This document shows, piece by piece, positions 51,640-61,993 of a stretch of 64,000 nt of DNA. The notes beneath the pieces are model-generated. The model was given only the letters and a program-made list of their open reading frames with translations, was not told the DNA's origin and searched no databases. Both the position numbers and the translations under genes were made by a program. The DNA is taken from assembly GCA_002438605.1 (NCBI GenBank), contig DJPR01000034.1, positions 1 to 64,000 of the forward strand. The letters run 5' to 3'. The stretch is from Ruminococcus sp. UBA6407. Lineage in GTDB: Bacteria; Bacillota; Clostridia; Oscillospirales; Ruminococcaceae. Numbering within the stretch: the first letter of the stretch is position 1; each line of letters begins with the position of its first letter.

Positions 51640-54057
51640 ATGAAAACATTGAAAAAAATTTACGCCGTTTCAACAGCGGCAATAACTGCATTTTCAGTAT
51701 GCTGCATTCCGGCAGTTTCTGAAAGTATTACCACTTCCCTATCGGCTTTGGCTGCAGAAGAATCATCAGAACTTACTGATGCAAACACAGGTCTGAAATA
51801 TATTGTTGAAAATGGAACAGCAACAATAACAGGATGCGATCCAACCCTTATTAATGTAAATATTCCTGCAAATATTAATGGAAATCCTGTTAAAACAATA
51901 GGTGAAAGTGCTTTTTCATCAAATAATAAACTTGAAAAAATAACTATTGCCGAAGGTATTACAACAATTGATGACAATGCCTTTTCTTACAGCAGATTTA
52001 TTACATCTGTAGATTTACCTTCAACTGTTACATATATTGGTAATGGTGCTTTTGATATGTGTACAAGATTATCAGATGTTGAAATTCCATCAGGAGTTAC
52101 TGTTATTAATTATCGTACATTTCGCTGCTGTGCTTTAGAGCAGGTTGTAATTCCTGAGGGTGTAACGGAAATAAGAGAAAGTGCGTTTGAAAGCAACAAT
52201 GAACTGCTTGAAGTTGATATTCCGTCTACTGTAAGCGTAATTGGCAGCAAAGCATTTGACGGCTGTCAAATGCTGCAATATTTAATCGTACCCTATGGAG
52301 TGGTAAGCATTGGAGATAATGCATTTCATGGCTGCAACAATATGTCATTTGTAGCACTTCCTGAAAGCTTGCTTTATATTGGAAAAGAATCTTTTGATTA
52401 TTGTCGTGCATTAAAAAAAATTACACTTCCTGACTCTCTTATAAGTATAGGTGATGCTGCGTTTTATGACACCTCAATTACCGAATTTGAAATTCCGGAC
52501 AGTGTTATTTATGTTGGTACCTACGCTTATCCTAAGAATGCTGTTACTGAATTGGTTGACGGTGTTGATTACATTGGGAAATGGGCTGTAAATCATGAAA
52601 ATGTTAATGATTTTAAAATTCGTGAGGGTACTGTTGGAATTGCAGAAAGTACATTTTCATATGCTTCATGCAAAGAAATGGAATTTCCATCTACTCTTAA
52701 ATATATCTGTCCAACAGCTTTTTATAAATCTAAAATAGATAATTTTACAGTTTCAGAAGATAATCCGTATCTTTGTGCTGCTGACAGCGTTATATACAGT
52801 AAGGATATGACTGAAATTATATTATATCCTGATTGTAAATCCAATGAAAGTTTTGATATTCCTAATACTGTATGCATGATTGATGATTATGCTTTTTATA
52901 ATTGCAGTCTGCTGAAATCTGTAACAGTTCCTGAATCTGTATGGTATGTAGGAGATTATTCATTTGCATATTGTTCCGGAATAACTGAAATAAATCTGCC
53001 TGAGGGCGTTGAACGTATCGGTGATTTCGCATTTTATGAATGTTCAGGACTTGAATCATTTGATATTCCGGATAGTGTCATAAGTGTTGGAGCCAGTGCT
53101 TTTAGCGGATACCCTGTCTGCGTTGACAGATACGGTCATGTTATGGTTGATGATTGGATAATTTACGGAGATGATTTCTATTCGGAAATTGAAATTAATG
53201 AGGCAGTAAGAGGTATTGCAGACAATGCTTTTAATAACTGTTCGATTACTGATGTAACTTTTCCAAGTTCAGTTGAATATATTGGTGATTCAGCTTTTGA
53301 AAATTGCAAAGAGCTAAAAAACGTCACAATGTCGGAAGGACTTGTATCAATTGATGATTATGCCTTTTTTGGATGTAAAAAACTTAATACACCTGAAATT
53401 CCTGACAGTGTAATTCGTATAGGAACTCTTGCTTTTAAAGATTGTTTCAATGCAGTTAAAAATTTTGATGGCATTGGATATGTTGATTCATGGGCAGTTG
53501 ACGCTGATTATTCTATTGATAAAGCAGTTCTTCAAAATGGTATAAGAGGTATTGGTGAAATGGCGTTTTATGGCTGTATCGACCTTAAATCTGCTGTACT
53601 ACCTGATACACTTTGCTTTATTAATCAATCTGCTTTTGAATACTGTCTGAGTCTTGAAGACATAACGCTTCCTGAAAGTTTACTTTTGATTAATAACAGA
53701 GCATTTTCTGAATGTGAAAAGCTTTCAAAAATCTCTTTTTTAAATCCTGAAACTTTAATTTCTTTAAATTCCTTAACAATTGATGAAAATGCTGTTATTT
53801 ATGGTTACAAGGGGTCATCTGCTGAGGAATATGCCATAACATTTGAACGGAAATTTGAAGCACTTGATGATGTCGGTACAAAAATTACAGGTGACGTAAA
53901 TTCAGACGGAACATTTGATATTTCAGATGCAGTGATGCTGAAAAATTATATTGTCAATGCAGGAAGTCTTACAGACTGGACAGTCGGAGATTTATCAGAG
54001 GACGGTATAATTGATATTTTTGACCTTGCATTAATGAAAAATCTGTTAATTTCATAA
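51640..54057 (+). CDS. Secreted BspA-type leucine-rich-repeat protein with C-terminal type I dockerin
   Basis: Signal peptide at residues 1-40 (hydrophobic AVSTAAITAFSVCCIPAV). From about 45 to 740 the protein is built of LRR_5/BspA repeats of 23 residues, patterned as IxxxAFxxCxxLxxVxIPxSV. Residues about 752-805 form a type I dockerin with two calcium loops, DVNSDGTFDISDAVMLKNY and DLSEDGIIDIFDLALMKNL. Dockerins dock proteins to cohesin scaffolds, as in cellulosomes of Ruminococcus. No catalytic domain is present. ATG at 51640 fits AAAAAGGAG (7 bases); 51634 is too close. 805 aa. Likely a surface adhesion or complex-assembly role. Confidence 0.9.
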   Translation: MKTLKKIYAVSTAAITAFSVCCIPAVSESITTSLSALAAEESSELTDANTGLKYIVENGTATITGCDPTLINVNIPANINGNPVKTIGESAFSSNNKLEKITIAEGITTIDDNAFSYSRFITSVDLPSTVTYIGNGAFDMCTRLSDVEIPSGVTVINYRTFRCCALEQVVIPEGVTEIRESAFESNNELLEVDIPSTVSVIGSKAFDGCQMLQYLIVPYGVVSIGDNAFHGCNNMSFVALPESLLYIGKESFDYCRALKKITLPDSLISIGDAAFYDTSITEFEIPDSVIYVGTYAYPKNAVTELVDGVDYIGKWAVNHENVNDFKIREGTVGIAESTFSYASCKEMEFPSTLKYICPTAFYKSKIDNFTVSEDNPYLCAADSVIYSKDMTEIILYPDCKSNESFDIPNTVCMIDDYAFYNCSLLKSVTVPESVWYVGDYSFAYCSGITEINLPEGVERIGDFAFYECSGLESFDIPDSVISVGASAFSGYPVCVDRYGHVMVDDWIIYGDDFYSEIEINEAVRGIADNAFNNCSITDVTFPSSVEYIGDSAFENCKELKNVTMSEGLVSIDDYAFFGCKKLNTPEIPDSVIRIGTLAFKDCFNAVKNFDGIGYVDSWAVDADYSIDKAVLQNGIRGIGEMAFYGCIDLKSAVLPDTLCFINQSAFEYCLSLEDITLPESLLLINNRAFSECEKLSKISFLNPETLISLNSLTIDENAVIYGYKGSSAEEYAITFERKFEALDDVGTKITGDVNSDGTFDISDAVMLKNYIVNAGSLTDWTVGDLSEDGIIDIFDLALMKNLLIS

Positions 54058-54065
54058 TAAACCCC

Positions 54066-54102
54066 AAGCCTGCCCACGATAATTGAAGTGGACAGGCTTT
54101 TT
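54066..54102. terminator. Terminator of the LRR-dockerin gene
   Basis: AAGCCTGCCCAC (54066-54077), loop, GTGGACAGGCTT then TTT; between convergent genes. Confidence 0.82.
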
Positions 54103-54109
54103 CTATAAA

Positions 54110-56641
54110 TTATTCTGTACTGCGTAATCGGTCTGTAACACTGTTTTTTGCAACCATTCGATAAACTGCGGCTGGAACCAGTATACATATTATTAAAATA
54201 ATCAGAGAAATACAGATTATCAGCTGCCATGGATAACTAAAGATTGCATAATCAGCAATTTTTAACGATAATTTTCCAAATATATAAACGATTCCGCTTC
54301 CTAATGTAAGAATCAGACCATCAGTTATTAATGCATAATAAAATCCTTCAAATATAAGCATTTTTCTTACTTGCTTTTTGGTCATTCCTATGCTTTCCAT
54401 TACTGCAAGTTCATTTCGTCTGGTAAAAATTCCAGTAAGCATTACATTTATAAAGTTGATTATTCCTATTAATATAAGAACAGCACATATTCCTGATGTC
54501 ATGATCCGCATTGATAAAATTGAAGATCTGAATTCTTCTAATTCTTCTGATTTTATTTGAATATGAGCTACAGACGGAATACTGATATTATGCTGAGTTA
54601 ACTGCTTGATTTGCGTACGAACTGATTCTTCATTTTCAGGACTGCAGTTTGCAATAATCGTTTCAACATGCGGTGAATCGCTAAGTTCATTAATAACGCT
54701 CTGACTAACCAAAACACATTCAGGCGCACCCACCGTACACCAATAATATCCTATTTCGAGTAGAGCATTATCATCACTTGAGGCACATACACCAACTTTT
54801 ATATCTTTTTTTCTGCCTGTTTTTTCATTAATAAGCGTTATAGTTTTTCCTTCCATTTGAGCTGCTTTGGTTTTATCATTAATGTAACCGATGAAGCATA
54901 TTTCTCCCTTTTCAAACTTATCTATATCAACCTTTTTCTTTGCTTTTGTGTTATGCATTTCCATCATGGCAGCGTCAATTCCAAGAATGGGTGCATTATA
55001 TTTTAAATTATTTTTTGGGTTTTCATAGATCTTTGCAATATCATCAGAGTTTGAACCATCTCTTTCAGCAGCTTCTTTCAAGAAAGGTTCAAATGTTTCT
55101 TTATCATAAACAAGAGATATATCAGCACTTGTATTGGTTATTACTTCCGTTATCCCTTTTACTTTCCTGATGTCATCTGCTAATTTAATTGATGCTTCAG
55201 TTTTCTCATTATCCTTGATTTCAAAATCTTCTTCAGATGAACAATCAGTATAAATTACAAAATCATTTGGCAAATAATAGTCAGCATAATTTTTTAGGTC
55301 TAAACTGTTAAGAAAGGTTTGTGTTGACAAAAGTGCAATTACACCCATTAAAAGTGATGCAAATACAAGAACAGTACGCTTTTTCTCACGAAATATATTT
55401 CTGTATGCCATTTTATATATTTTACCGCCGTTTGTTGCTTTTCGTGATTTTATTTTGCAGTTATTTTGTCCATTATATTTGAGAGCTTCTATTGGAGAAA
55501 TACTTCCTGCAAATTTGGCAGGTTTACGGCAGCTTATTAAAATCGTTAATAAAGCAAATAAAATTGTACCTATATAAATAAGTGGATTAAAACTGATATC
55601 TGTCGGCATTGCAGAATAAAAGTCGCCTCCAAACATTGAAATAGAATATGGAACGGCTTTAAATGATACAATTGTTCCAATCAAAATTCCAATTGGTATG
55701 CCAATAACTGATAAACTGAGTGATTGGTATTTTACAATACTTCTGATTTGTTTTGATGTAGTTCCTATTGTTTTAAGTAAGCCATAAAATCTTATGTCAT
55801 GGTTTACTGAAATATACATAATATTATAAATCAAAAGATAACCGCTTATAATTATAATCAAACAGATAAAAAGAACTGCTGCCGCAATTACAATGCCGTT
55901 GTTTTCATTATTATCAAATGTACATTCAAATTCCTGTCCCTGATTCAATTTTACACTTTCATACAGTTGGTCGTACAGTATGTTTTGCAGGAATGATTTT
56001 GATGAAATTGAAATTAATCCGTCTTGTTCAGCAGTGAGTCCAAGACTATCTGAAAACTTTTCTGAAACAAATGCGTCATAATTGTTTGTACGGAAACCAT
56101 AATCAACGAAATATCCTGATAATTTAAAAATTTGCTCCTCATTTTTCAGCATAAGCGGAATATCCATTCCAATTTCAGGAGATTTAATTCCTACTGCATT
56201 AAGTCCACTTACCGAAAGCATTATTTCATTTTTTTCATTAGGATAATTCCCCTTTAATGAGGATAAGGCAGGTTTAATATTTCCGTTGAAATTTTCCTTA
56301 TCATGATATATAAGTTTAAAATTCAAATCTTGATCTTCTTCTGATTTAGCTTTACAAACAGGAATGGTTACACCTGCTGCACTAAGTGCAGAACATTTTT
56401 TTATTTCGTCAATTTGTTCCGGAGCAGGATTTGCAAGTGATATTTCAGCAGTAGTTCCTGCTTGTCTTATCAGCATTGTATTCATATTTTTTGCCATTGA
56501 AAAACCAATGCTGAAAACAGTTGTAAACATGAACGTCATAAGAATAATGGCAAGAATAGTTATTCTGTTTCGCATTTTGTTTTTATGCATAAAACGTTTG
56601 CTGATTTTTCTTGTAATAGCTTGATTATTATTTTTAAGCAT
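54110..56641 (-). CDS. MacB/FtsX-type ABC transporter permease
   Basis: An 843-residue permease with two FtsX-type membrane modules: an N-terminal helix (about 28-50), a large outside domain, three helices at about 255-375, then a second set with helix near 425, an outside domain and three C-terminal helices. Such proteins export peptides or act in mechanotransmission, or resist antimicrobial peptides. The ATG shares one base with the ATPase stop (TAATG). Confidence 0.88.
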   Translation of the reverse strand: MLKNNNQAITRKISKRFMHKNKMRNRITILAIILMTFMFTTVFSIGFSMAKNMNTMLIRQAGTTAEISLANPAPEQIDEIKKCSALSAAGVTIPVCKAKSEEDQDLNFKLIYHDKENFNGNIKPALSSLKGNYPNEKNEIMLSVSGLNAVGIKSPEIGMDIPLMLKNEEQIFKLSGYFVDYGFRTNNYDAFVSEKFSDSLGLTAEQDGLISISSKSFLQNILYDQLYESVKLNQGQEFECTFDNNENNGIVIAAAVLFICLIIIISGYLLIYNIMYISVNHDIRFYGLLKTIGTTSKQIRSIVKYQSLSLSVIGIPIGILIGTIVSFKAVPYSISMFGGDFYSAMPTDISFNPLIYIGTILFALLTILISCRKPAKFAGSISPIEALKYNGQNNCKIKSRKATNGGKIYKMAYRNIFREKKRTVLVFASLLMGVIALLSTQTFLNSLDLKNYADYYLPNDFVIYTDCSSEEDFEIKDNEKTEASIKLADDIRKVKGITEVITNTSADISLVYDKETFEPFLKEAAERDGSNSDDIAKIYENPKNNLKYNAPILGIDAAMMEMHNTKAKKKVDIDKFEKGEICFIGYINDKTKAAQMEGKTITLINEKTGRKKDIKVGVCASSDDNALLEIGYYWCTVGAPECVLVSQSVINELSDSPHVETIIANCSPENEESVRTQIKQLTQHNISIPSVAHIQIKSEELEEFRSSILSMRIMTSGICAVLILIGIINFINVMLTGIFTRRNELAVMESIGMTKKQVRKMLIFEGFYYALITDGLILTLGSGIVYIFGKLSLKIADYAIFSYPWQLIICISLIILIICILVPAAVYRMVAKNSVTDRLRSTE

Positions 56642-57309
56642 TATTTGCTCACCACCTTGCCGTCCTCAATACGAATCATGCGGTTTGCCATAATTGCAAT
56701 TTCTTCATTGTGAGTAATCATAACAATAGTCTGCTGAAATTCTCGGCTTGTAACTTTCAGCAATGAAATAACGTCCATGCCTGTTTTGCTGTCAAGGTTT
56801 CCTGTGGGTTCATCTGCAAGAATAATTGCAGGCTTTGCAGCTAATGCCCTTGCAATTGCAACTCTCTGCTGCTGTCCGCCTGAAAGCTGATTCGGCATTG
56901 CATTTACTTTTTCATTAAGTCCCAATGTTTTTATAATCGTCTGTATGTAATTCTTATCTATTTTTGTTCCGTCCAGTTCAATTGGAAGAACAATGTTTTC
57001 GTATACGTTAAGCACAGGCACAAGATTATAATTCTGAAAAATAAAGCCGATGTTTCGGCGGCGAAATATTGTAAGTTCCTCATCATTCATATCTGAAAGC
57101 TTTTTGTTTTTTACATATACTTCTCCTGATGTCGGACGGTCAAGTCCGCCAAGCATATTCAGCAATGTGGACTTTCCGCTTCCTGATGTACCTATAATTG
57201 ATACAAATTCTCCGTCATCTATCGAAACAGAAACGTTATCTAATGCTTTTACCATGTTTTCTCCTGAACCATAGTACTTGCATAAGTTTTGTGATGTTAA
57301 AATCTGCAT
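56641..57309 (-). CDS. MacB/LolD-type ABC transporter ATP-binding protein
   Basis: 222-residue ATPase with Walker A GTSGSGKST, signature LSGGQQQRVAIARAL, Walker B IILADEPTGNLDS and H-loop MITHNEE. ATG at 57309 (MQILTSQNL) is 10 bases after GGAG; a GTG at 57318 overlaps that site. First gene of a two-gene operon with the permease. Confidence 0.93.
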   Translation of the reverse strand: MQILTSQNLCKYYGSGENMVKALDNVSVSIDDGEFVSIIGTSGSGKSTLLNMLGGLDRPTSGEVYVKNKKLSDMNDEELTIFRRRNIGFIFQNYNLVPVLNVYENIVLPIELDGTKIDKNYIQTIIKTLGLNEKVNAMPNQLSGGQQQRVAIARALAAKPAIILADEPTGNLDSKTGMDVISLLKVTSREFQQTIVMITHNEEIAIMANRMIRIEDGKVVSK

Positions 57310-57386
57310 TTTAAGCACTCTCCTTTTTTGTTTTTCTGTTTCTATTTTAATATATAGTTCTTACAATCTTGTGACAGTTTTTTTGA

Positions 57387-57418
57387 AATAAAAAAACGCT
57401 CTATGGATAAGAGCGTTT
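57387..57418 (-). terminator. Terminator of the hydrogenase operon
   Basis: Minus strand: AAACGCTCT, TATCCAT, AGAGCGTTT then TTTTATTT, 15 bases past the hydrogenase stop. Confidence 0.85.
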
Positions 57419-57432
57419 CTTACATATGCTTG

Positions 57433-58863
57433 TTATAATATCGAAATAGCCTCGCTTATGCTTTTTTCATAAGCTTCTCTGCCGTATTTATCAACTTCAG
57501 CTTTATTTTTTTCTCCATGTGTAAGACAGCCTGCACCACCGATACATCCGCCTTTACATGCCATACCCTCAATAAAGTTTCCATTCAATACATTCTTTGA
57601 TTTTTTCAGAAGTGCTGTGCGACATTCTTCAATTCCGTCACATGCTACAGCTTTAAGCTCAAAGTCAGTTATATTTTGTTCTTTCAGACCTTGTGCAACA
57701 GCATCTGAAAGTCCACCGCTTCTTGCAAAAATTCTTCCGAAGTATGAGGCATTATCAAGAACATCCTGATTCAATGCGGTTATGTCGATGTCCTTACTAT
57801 CAAAAAGTGCCTGTAATTCTTCAAATGTAATTGCAGCATCAACATACGGCTTTACGTTTTCTTTCTGAACTTCTGCTTTTTTTGCAGTACATGGACCTAT
57901 AAAAACTACCTTACATGGAGCGTCATGTTCCTTTATATATTTTGCAATCTCCGCCATTGGCGAGAGATTATGTGATACAAGCGGCAGCATATCAGGAAAA
58001 GCCTTTTCAATGTAGCTCACGAATGCCGGACAGCATGAGCTTGTGAGAAATCCTTTTTCAGCAAGCTCAGCCGATTCCTTGTAAGCAACCATATCAGCTC
58101 CTAAAGCAGCCTCGACCACTGTATGAAATCCGAGCTCCTTAAGACCTGTAATTACCTGACCAAGCTTTGCATATGTAAACTGGCTTGAAATTGACGGTGC
58201 AACAACGGCAAACACTTTATATTTACTGTTGTTTTCACTTTTCTTGATAATGTCAATAACATCAAGAATGAATGATTTATCCATAATTGCACCAAACGGA
58301 CATTGATATACGCATGCTCCGCAGGCAATGCACTTATCGTTGTTTATTTTAGCTGCCTTATCCTCATTCATGGATATTGCTTTGATTTTACATGCACTTT
58401 CGCATGGACGCTTTCTGTTTATGATTGCAGTATATGGACAGACCTTTGCACATGCTCCGCAATCAACGCATTTTGATTTGTCTATATGTGCCGTATGATT
58501 ATGGTCAAATGAAATAGCACCTCTGCGACAAACATCTTCACAGCGATGTGCAAGACAGCCTCTGCATGAATTAGTAACTTCATATCCGCCCATAGGACAT
58601 TCGTCACAAGCAGTTTCTATGACTTCGATAACATTCGGATTCTCTTTGTCGCCGCCCATTGCTAGTTTAACACGGTCGCTTACAATTGCACGTTCCTTGT
58701 AAACACAGCAACGCATTGTAGGAGTTTTTCCCGGAACAATTATTTCGGGAATATTTAAAATATTATCAAGCAGAGCATCATTCCATGCAAATCTTGCAAC
58801 CTCACGAAGAACTCTGTATTTAAGATGCTGAACTTTAGTATCAAATTTTCTCACAATAATCAT
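57433..58863 (-). CDS. Monomeric [FeFe]-hydrogenase-like protein (group B type)
   Basis: H-cluster motifs are all present: P1 TSSCCPAFVSYIEKAFP (near 270), P2 GPCTAKKAE and P3 EGMACKGGCIGG. Three [4Fe-4S] motifs precede: CRGCLAHRCEDVC, CVDCGACAKVCP and CIACGACVYQCP. 476 aa. Reversible H2 oxidation is expected; motif details and domain layout suggest the less-studied group B rather than the bifurcating group A, which is inference. It is last in an operon with a sensory hydrogenase-like protein and a phosphatase, as described for HydA2/HydS of Ruminococcus albus. Confidence 0.85.
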   Translation of the reverse strand: MIIVRKFDTKVQHLKYRVLREVARFAWNDALLDNILNIPEIIVPGKTPTMRCCVYKERAIVSDRVKLAMGGDKENPNVIEVIETACDECPMGGYEVTNSCRGCLAHRCEDVCRRGAISFDHNHTAHIDKSKCVDCGACAKVCPYTAIINRKRPCESACKIKAISMNEDKAAKINNDKCIACGACVYQCPFGAIMDKSFILDVIDIIKKSENNSKYKVFAVVAPSISSQFTYAKLGQVITGLKELGFHTVVEAALGADMVAYKESAELAEKGFLTSSCCPAFVSYIEKAFPDMLPLVSHNLSPMAEIAKYIKEHDAPCKVVFIGPCTAKKAEVQKENVKPYVDAAITFEELQALFDSKDIDITALNQDVLDNASYFGRIFARSGGLSDAVAQGLKEQNITDFELKAVACDGIEECRTALLKKSKNVLNGNFIEGMACKGGCIGGAGCLTHGEKNKAEVDKYGREAYEKSISEAISIL

Positions 58864-58866
58864 CCT

Positions 58867-60039
58867 TTAAAAATAACTTACCTTTATGCGTTTTCCCATT
58901 TGTTTAAGACATGCGGACAGCTCCTCAACAAGTCTCATTTTAATATTGAAGTTGATTGGCAGGTCTGGATTCTGATGTGCAGGATTAACTGCTCTTCCCA
59001 CATAAAAGTTAATATCAGTTGCTTCTTCAAACAGTAATCGGCAAATCAGTGAAGCTCCGTCATTACTGAATCCCCACTCCTCGTATTTTTCGTTTTTATC
59101 AAGCATATCTTTGGCGTATTCAATAACCTTATTAATTGTAATTACACCCTCGGTTACAAGGTCAACTCCCTCAATTTCAGCTGTAGGCGGAATATCACTT
59201 CGTTCAAACTTTAAGCTTGGTTTAAGAGGCTTTCCGAGGTATTTCGCAGCAATTGTTGAGGTAGTTCCTCCACATATAATATGCTTTCCCTCTTTAGAAA
59301 AGAATAGGGACATCATTCTGTCACAGTCATCACGATTAGACGGCGGACCAAACAATAAATTCATTGGTTCACGCTTTCTTATTCTTATAACGCAGGCAGT
59401 AGCATCATCACCGGGCTGACCTCCATACAATTTATTGCATTCATCAACAAGCATTGAGGAAAGCGTTTTAGCTGTATATCCAACATAAGAAAGGTCTTTC
59501 ATAAATTCTGCAATTTCTTCATATTTCCAGCCAAAATTATATGCAGTACCTATTCCGGCATGCGGACAGCCGTCACTCATTGCTACAAAAATATCATTTT
59601 CCTGCAATTTAATAGTGGTCTTGTAAATCTTTTTTTTATCAATAATCAATTCGCTTTTCGGATAGTCATAGATTTCATAATTTCGGATAAGAATAACCTG
59701 CGGATTGTCATATTGAATAAGTTCAGCAGTTGAATTATCAATGATGTGTATAATTGTAAATGTTGAATAAGCTACTCCTCGAACCGAACATATAGGAAGC
59801 GTTGCAGCTATAGTTGAAACACATTCTTCAAGCGGCAGTCCTTCTGCCATCATAGTGGATATAATTTTTGAAGTAAGCGTTGATAGTATGCTTGCTTTTA
59901 CTCCGCTGCCAAGACCGTCCGCAAGCACAATCACCATTGAATTTTCATTCTGCTCAACAATGTCCACATGGTCGCCGCAAAGCTGTTCACCCTCATGATT
60001 TATACTTTTCCAGCCAATTTCAGCACATAGATTATTCAT
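58867..60039 (-). CDS. SpoIIE-like PP2C serine phosphatase
   Basis: Soluble 390-residue protein with an N-terminal PP2C domain: LADGLGSGVKASI and AMSDGCPHAG carry the metal-binding Asp residues. It lacks transmembrane segments, unlike the SpoIIE at 21072. About 160 further residues (from 225) form a separate C-terminal domain of unknown role. It lies between the two hydrogenase-like genes (3-base gap and 8-base overlap), so it probably relays a redox or H2 signal. Confidence 0.85.
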   Translation of the reverse strand: MNNLCAEIGWKSINHEGEQLCGDHVDIVEQNENSMVIVLADGLGSGVKASILSTLTSKIISTMMAEGLPLEECVSTIAATLPICSVRGVAYSTFTIIHIIDNSTAELIQYDNPQVILIRNYEIYDYPKSELIIDKKKIYKTTIKLQENDIFVAMSDGCPHAGIGTAYNFGWKYEEIAEFMKDLSYVGYTAKTLSSMLVDECNKLYGGQPGDDATACVIRIRKREPMNLLFGPPSNRDDCDRMMSLFFSKEGKHIICGGTTSTIAAKYLGKPLKPSLKFERSDIPPTAEIEGVDLVTEGVITINKVIEYAKDMLDKNEKYEEWGFSNDGASLICRLLFEEATDINFYVGRAVNPAHQNPDLPINFNIKMRLVEELSACLKQMGKRIKVSYF

Positions 60040-61705
60040 TGCTTATAGACTCCTTAAGTTTATACAGTGCAATTTTTGTTTCTGCAGCAGTTTCTCCGAG
60101 AAGCGATGCGATATCCTGAACGATACGCATTTGTTTGTCAACAACCCGGTCTGCAATTTCAATAGTCTGACGGCTGATGCTTTCCTTTTTTTCTTTAACT
60201 GTTTCTTCATCTGTGACATCACGCATAATGCAAATCAGAAGTCTGTATTCTTTATCATATATTATAGTTTCGTCTACATATTTCTCATATTCTGCAAGAT
60301 AAATATGTCTGTCATGAATAGCTTTTCCGCTGTTTAATACTTCGATAAAATCTTTTGGGTCGAGGACTCTTACAATCGCATCGCCCAATATATAACTTGC
60401 CGATTTAATATTCATTATTTTAAGTGCAGCCTTATTTATCTGCTGAACCTCAAGCTTTTCATTCAATACAATAAGTCCATTCGGAGTGTTGCGGACAATA
60501 TTATCCGAAAAACTCTCCGCTTTATCCTTTAAATATGGCAGACACATTGAGATTTCTGCTTTTCCCTGATATATCGCAACAGCCTTTTCACGACAGGTTT
60601 CATATCCGCATGAACCACAGTTAAGCTCGTCAGACGGCTTTGTTTTGCCCATCTGACACAATATTTCTTTTATTTCGCTTTCTGAAGGATACTGCGACTT
60701 TCGTTCAATAACAGTAAATTCCTTGCGCAGCTCCAGACTTTCAGGCTGTTCAACATCAAAATCCTTTTCACCTGCAAACTGTGCTACAGCCATATAGTCC
60801 TTTACAGGCGAACGGTGAAATTTTTCCATTACAGGACCACCTGCACAGCTTCCTGAACAGACTGACATCTCGATAAAGCATTTGTGAATTTTTCCGCTTT
60901 CTATCTCTTTAAGAGCAGCAATACAGTTTTCTGTTCCATCAACAGCAAGGTAAGTATAATCAGGATTTTTCTGCGTAAGAGTTTTAAGTATTCCGCCTGT
61001 TGTAGGAAAGAAACGTGCAAGTCCATTTTCTCCGCTGTCAGCTTCCGGTTCAAGCTCAATATTCTCAGCTTTAAACCAGTTAGTAAGCTCGTCAAAGGTC
61101 ATAACTGCATCTACAATGCCGCTGTAATACTGTGCTTCGTCTTTTTTGGCAACACATGGTCCTATAAAAACTGTTTTAGCATTCGGAAAGCGTCTTTTTA
61201 TATCCATACAATGTGCCTGCATTGGTGAAAGAACAGGTGCAAGATATTGGAGTGTGGACGGGAAATATTTTTGAATTAAAAGATTAGCCGAATGACAGCA
61301 TGAACTAATGATTACATCACTGTTTCCTTCATTGATGATTTTTTCATACTCATTTTTGACTATTGTTGCACCTAATGCAGTTTCTTCAGCATCGAAAAAT
61401 CCAAGTTTCTTTAATGCTTTTCGCATCGCTTCTATGCCTATTCCCTCGTAATTCGCAACAAATGACGGGGCTATACTTACAATAACCGGAGCATTGTCCT
61501 GAAGAAGAACTTTCACCTTTTCTGTTTCATCAACAATCTGTTTAGCATTTTGCGGACAGACTACAAAGCAATGTCCGCACAAAATACATTCATTGCCGAT
61601 AATATAAGCCTGATTTCCGGAAAAACGTATTGATTTTACAGGACAATGTCTGATACATTTGTAACAGTTTTTGCAGTTTGATTTTTTTAACGTAAGACAA
61701 TCCAT
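60032..61705 (-). CDS. Sensory [FeFe]-hydrogenase-like protein with PAS domain (HydS-like, group C)
   Basis: Two [4Fe-4S] motifs at the N-terminus (CKNCYKCIRHCP, CILCGHCFVVCP) and an H-domain with changed motifs: SSCCHSAN for P1, GPCVAKKDE for P2, MSVCSGSCAGGP for P3. Next a Cys4 Fe-S domain (CGSCGYETCREKA) near residue 370, then a PAS domain (about 400-510) and a C-terminal helical stretch. This matches putative H2 sensors of Ruminococcus. P1 has His where catalytic enzymes have Pro, so weak or no turnover is likely. 557 aa. Confidence 0.85.
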   Translation of the reverse strand: MDCLTLKKSNCKNCYKCIRHCPVKSIRFSGNQAYIIGNECILCGHCFVVCPQNAKQIVDETEKVKVLLQDNAPVIVSIAPSFVANYEGIGIEAMRKALKKLGFFDAEETALGATIVKNEYEKIINEGNSDVIISSCCHSANLLIQKYFPSTLQYLAPVLSPMQAHCMDIKRRFPNAKTVFIGPCVAKKDEAQYYSGIVDAVMTFDELTNWFKAENIELEPEADSGENGLARFFPTTGGILKTLTQKNPDYTYLAVDGTENCIAALKEIESGKIHKCFIEMSVCSGSCAGGPVMEKFHRSPVKDYMAVAQFAGEKDFDVEQPESLELRKEFTVIERKSQYPSESEIKEILCQMGKTKPSDELNCGSCGYETCREKAVAIYQGKAEISMCLPYLKDKAESFSDNIVRNTPNGLIVLNEKLEVQQINKAALKIMNIKSASYILGDAIVRVLDPKDFIEVLNSGKAIHDRHIYLAEYEKYVDETIIYDKEYRLLICIMRDVTDEETVKEKKESISRQTIEIADRVVDKQMRIVQDIASLLGETAAETKIALYKLKESISNE

Positions 61706-61741
61706 TTCCCTGCTCCTTTCACTTAAAATAACGTTATGAAT

Positions 61742-61981
61742 TTATACCGCAGCTGCTATATTTTCGTTAAAAAAGTCTTTTACATTTTCCGGGCTTACAG
61801 AAAAGAATTTATCATCAACAGAAACACATACTCCCTGCTGACATTTACCCATGCAGAATGTACCTGTAAGCTCTACCTTATCGGAAAGATTATTTTCGTG
61901 AATAAGGTATTGAAGCTGTTCAACTACCTGACGTGAACCTTTAATATGACATGATGAACCAATACAAACTGTAACTTTCAT
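61742..61981 (-). CDS. Thioredoxin-like [2Fe-2S] ferredoxin
   Basis: 79-residue protein resembling the 24-kDa NuoE-type ferredoxin domain. Four Cys in the expected pattern: C6-x4-C11 (CIGSSCH) and C43-x3-C47 (FCMGKC), with another at 51. It would carry electrons to or from the sensory hydrogenase 36 bases downstream. Confidence 0.88.
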   Translation of the reverse strand: MKVTVCIGSSCHIKGSRQVVEQLQYLIHENNLSDKVELTGTFCMGKCQQGVCVSVDDKFFSVSPENVKDFFNENIAAAV

Positions 61982-61993
61982 TTTAACATCCTC

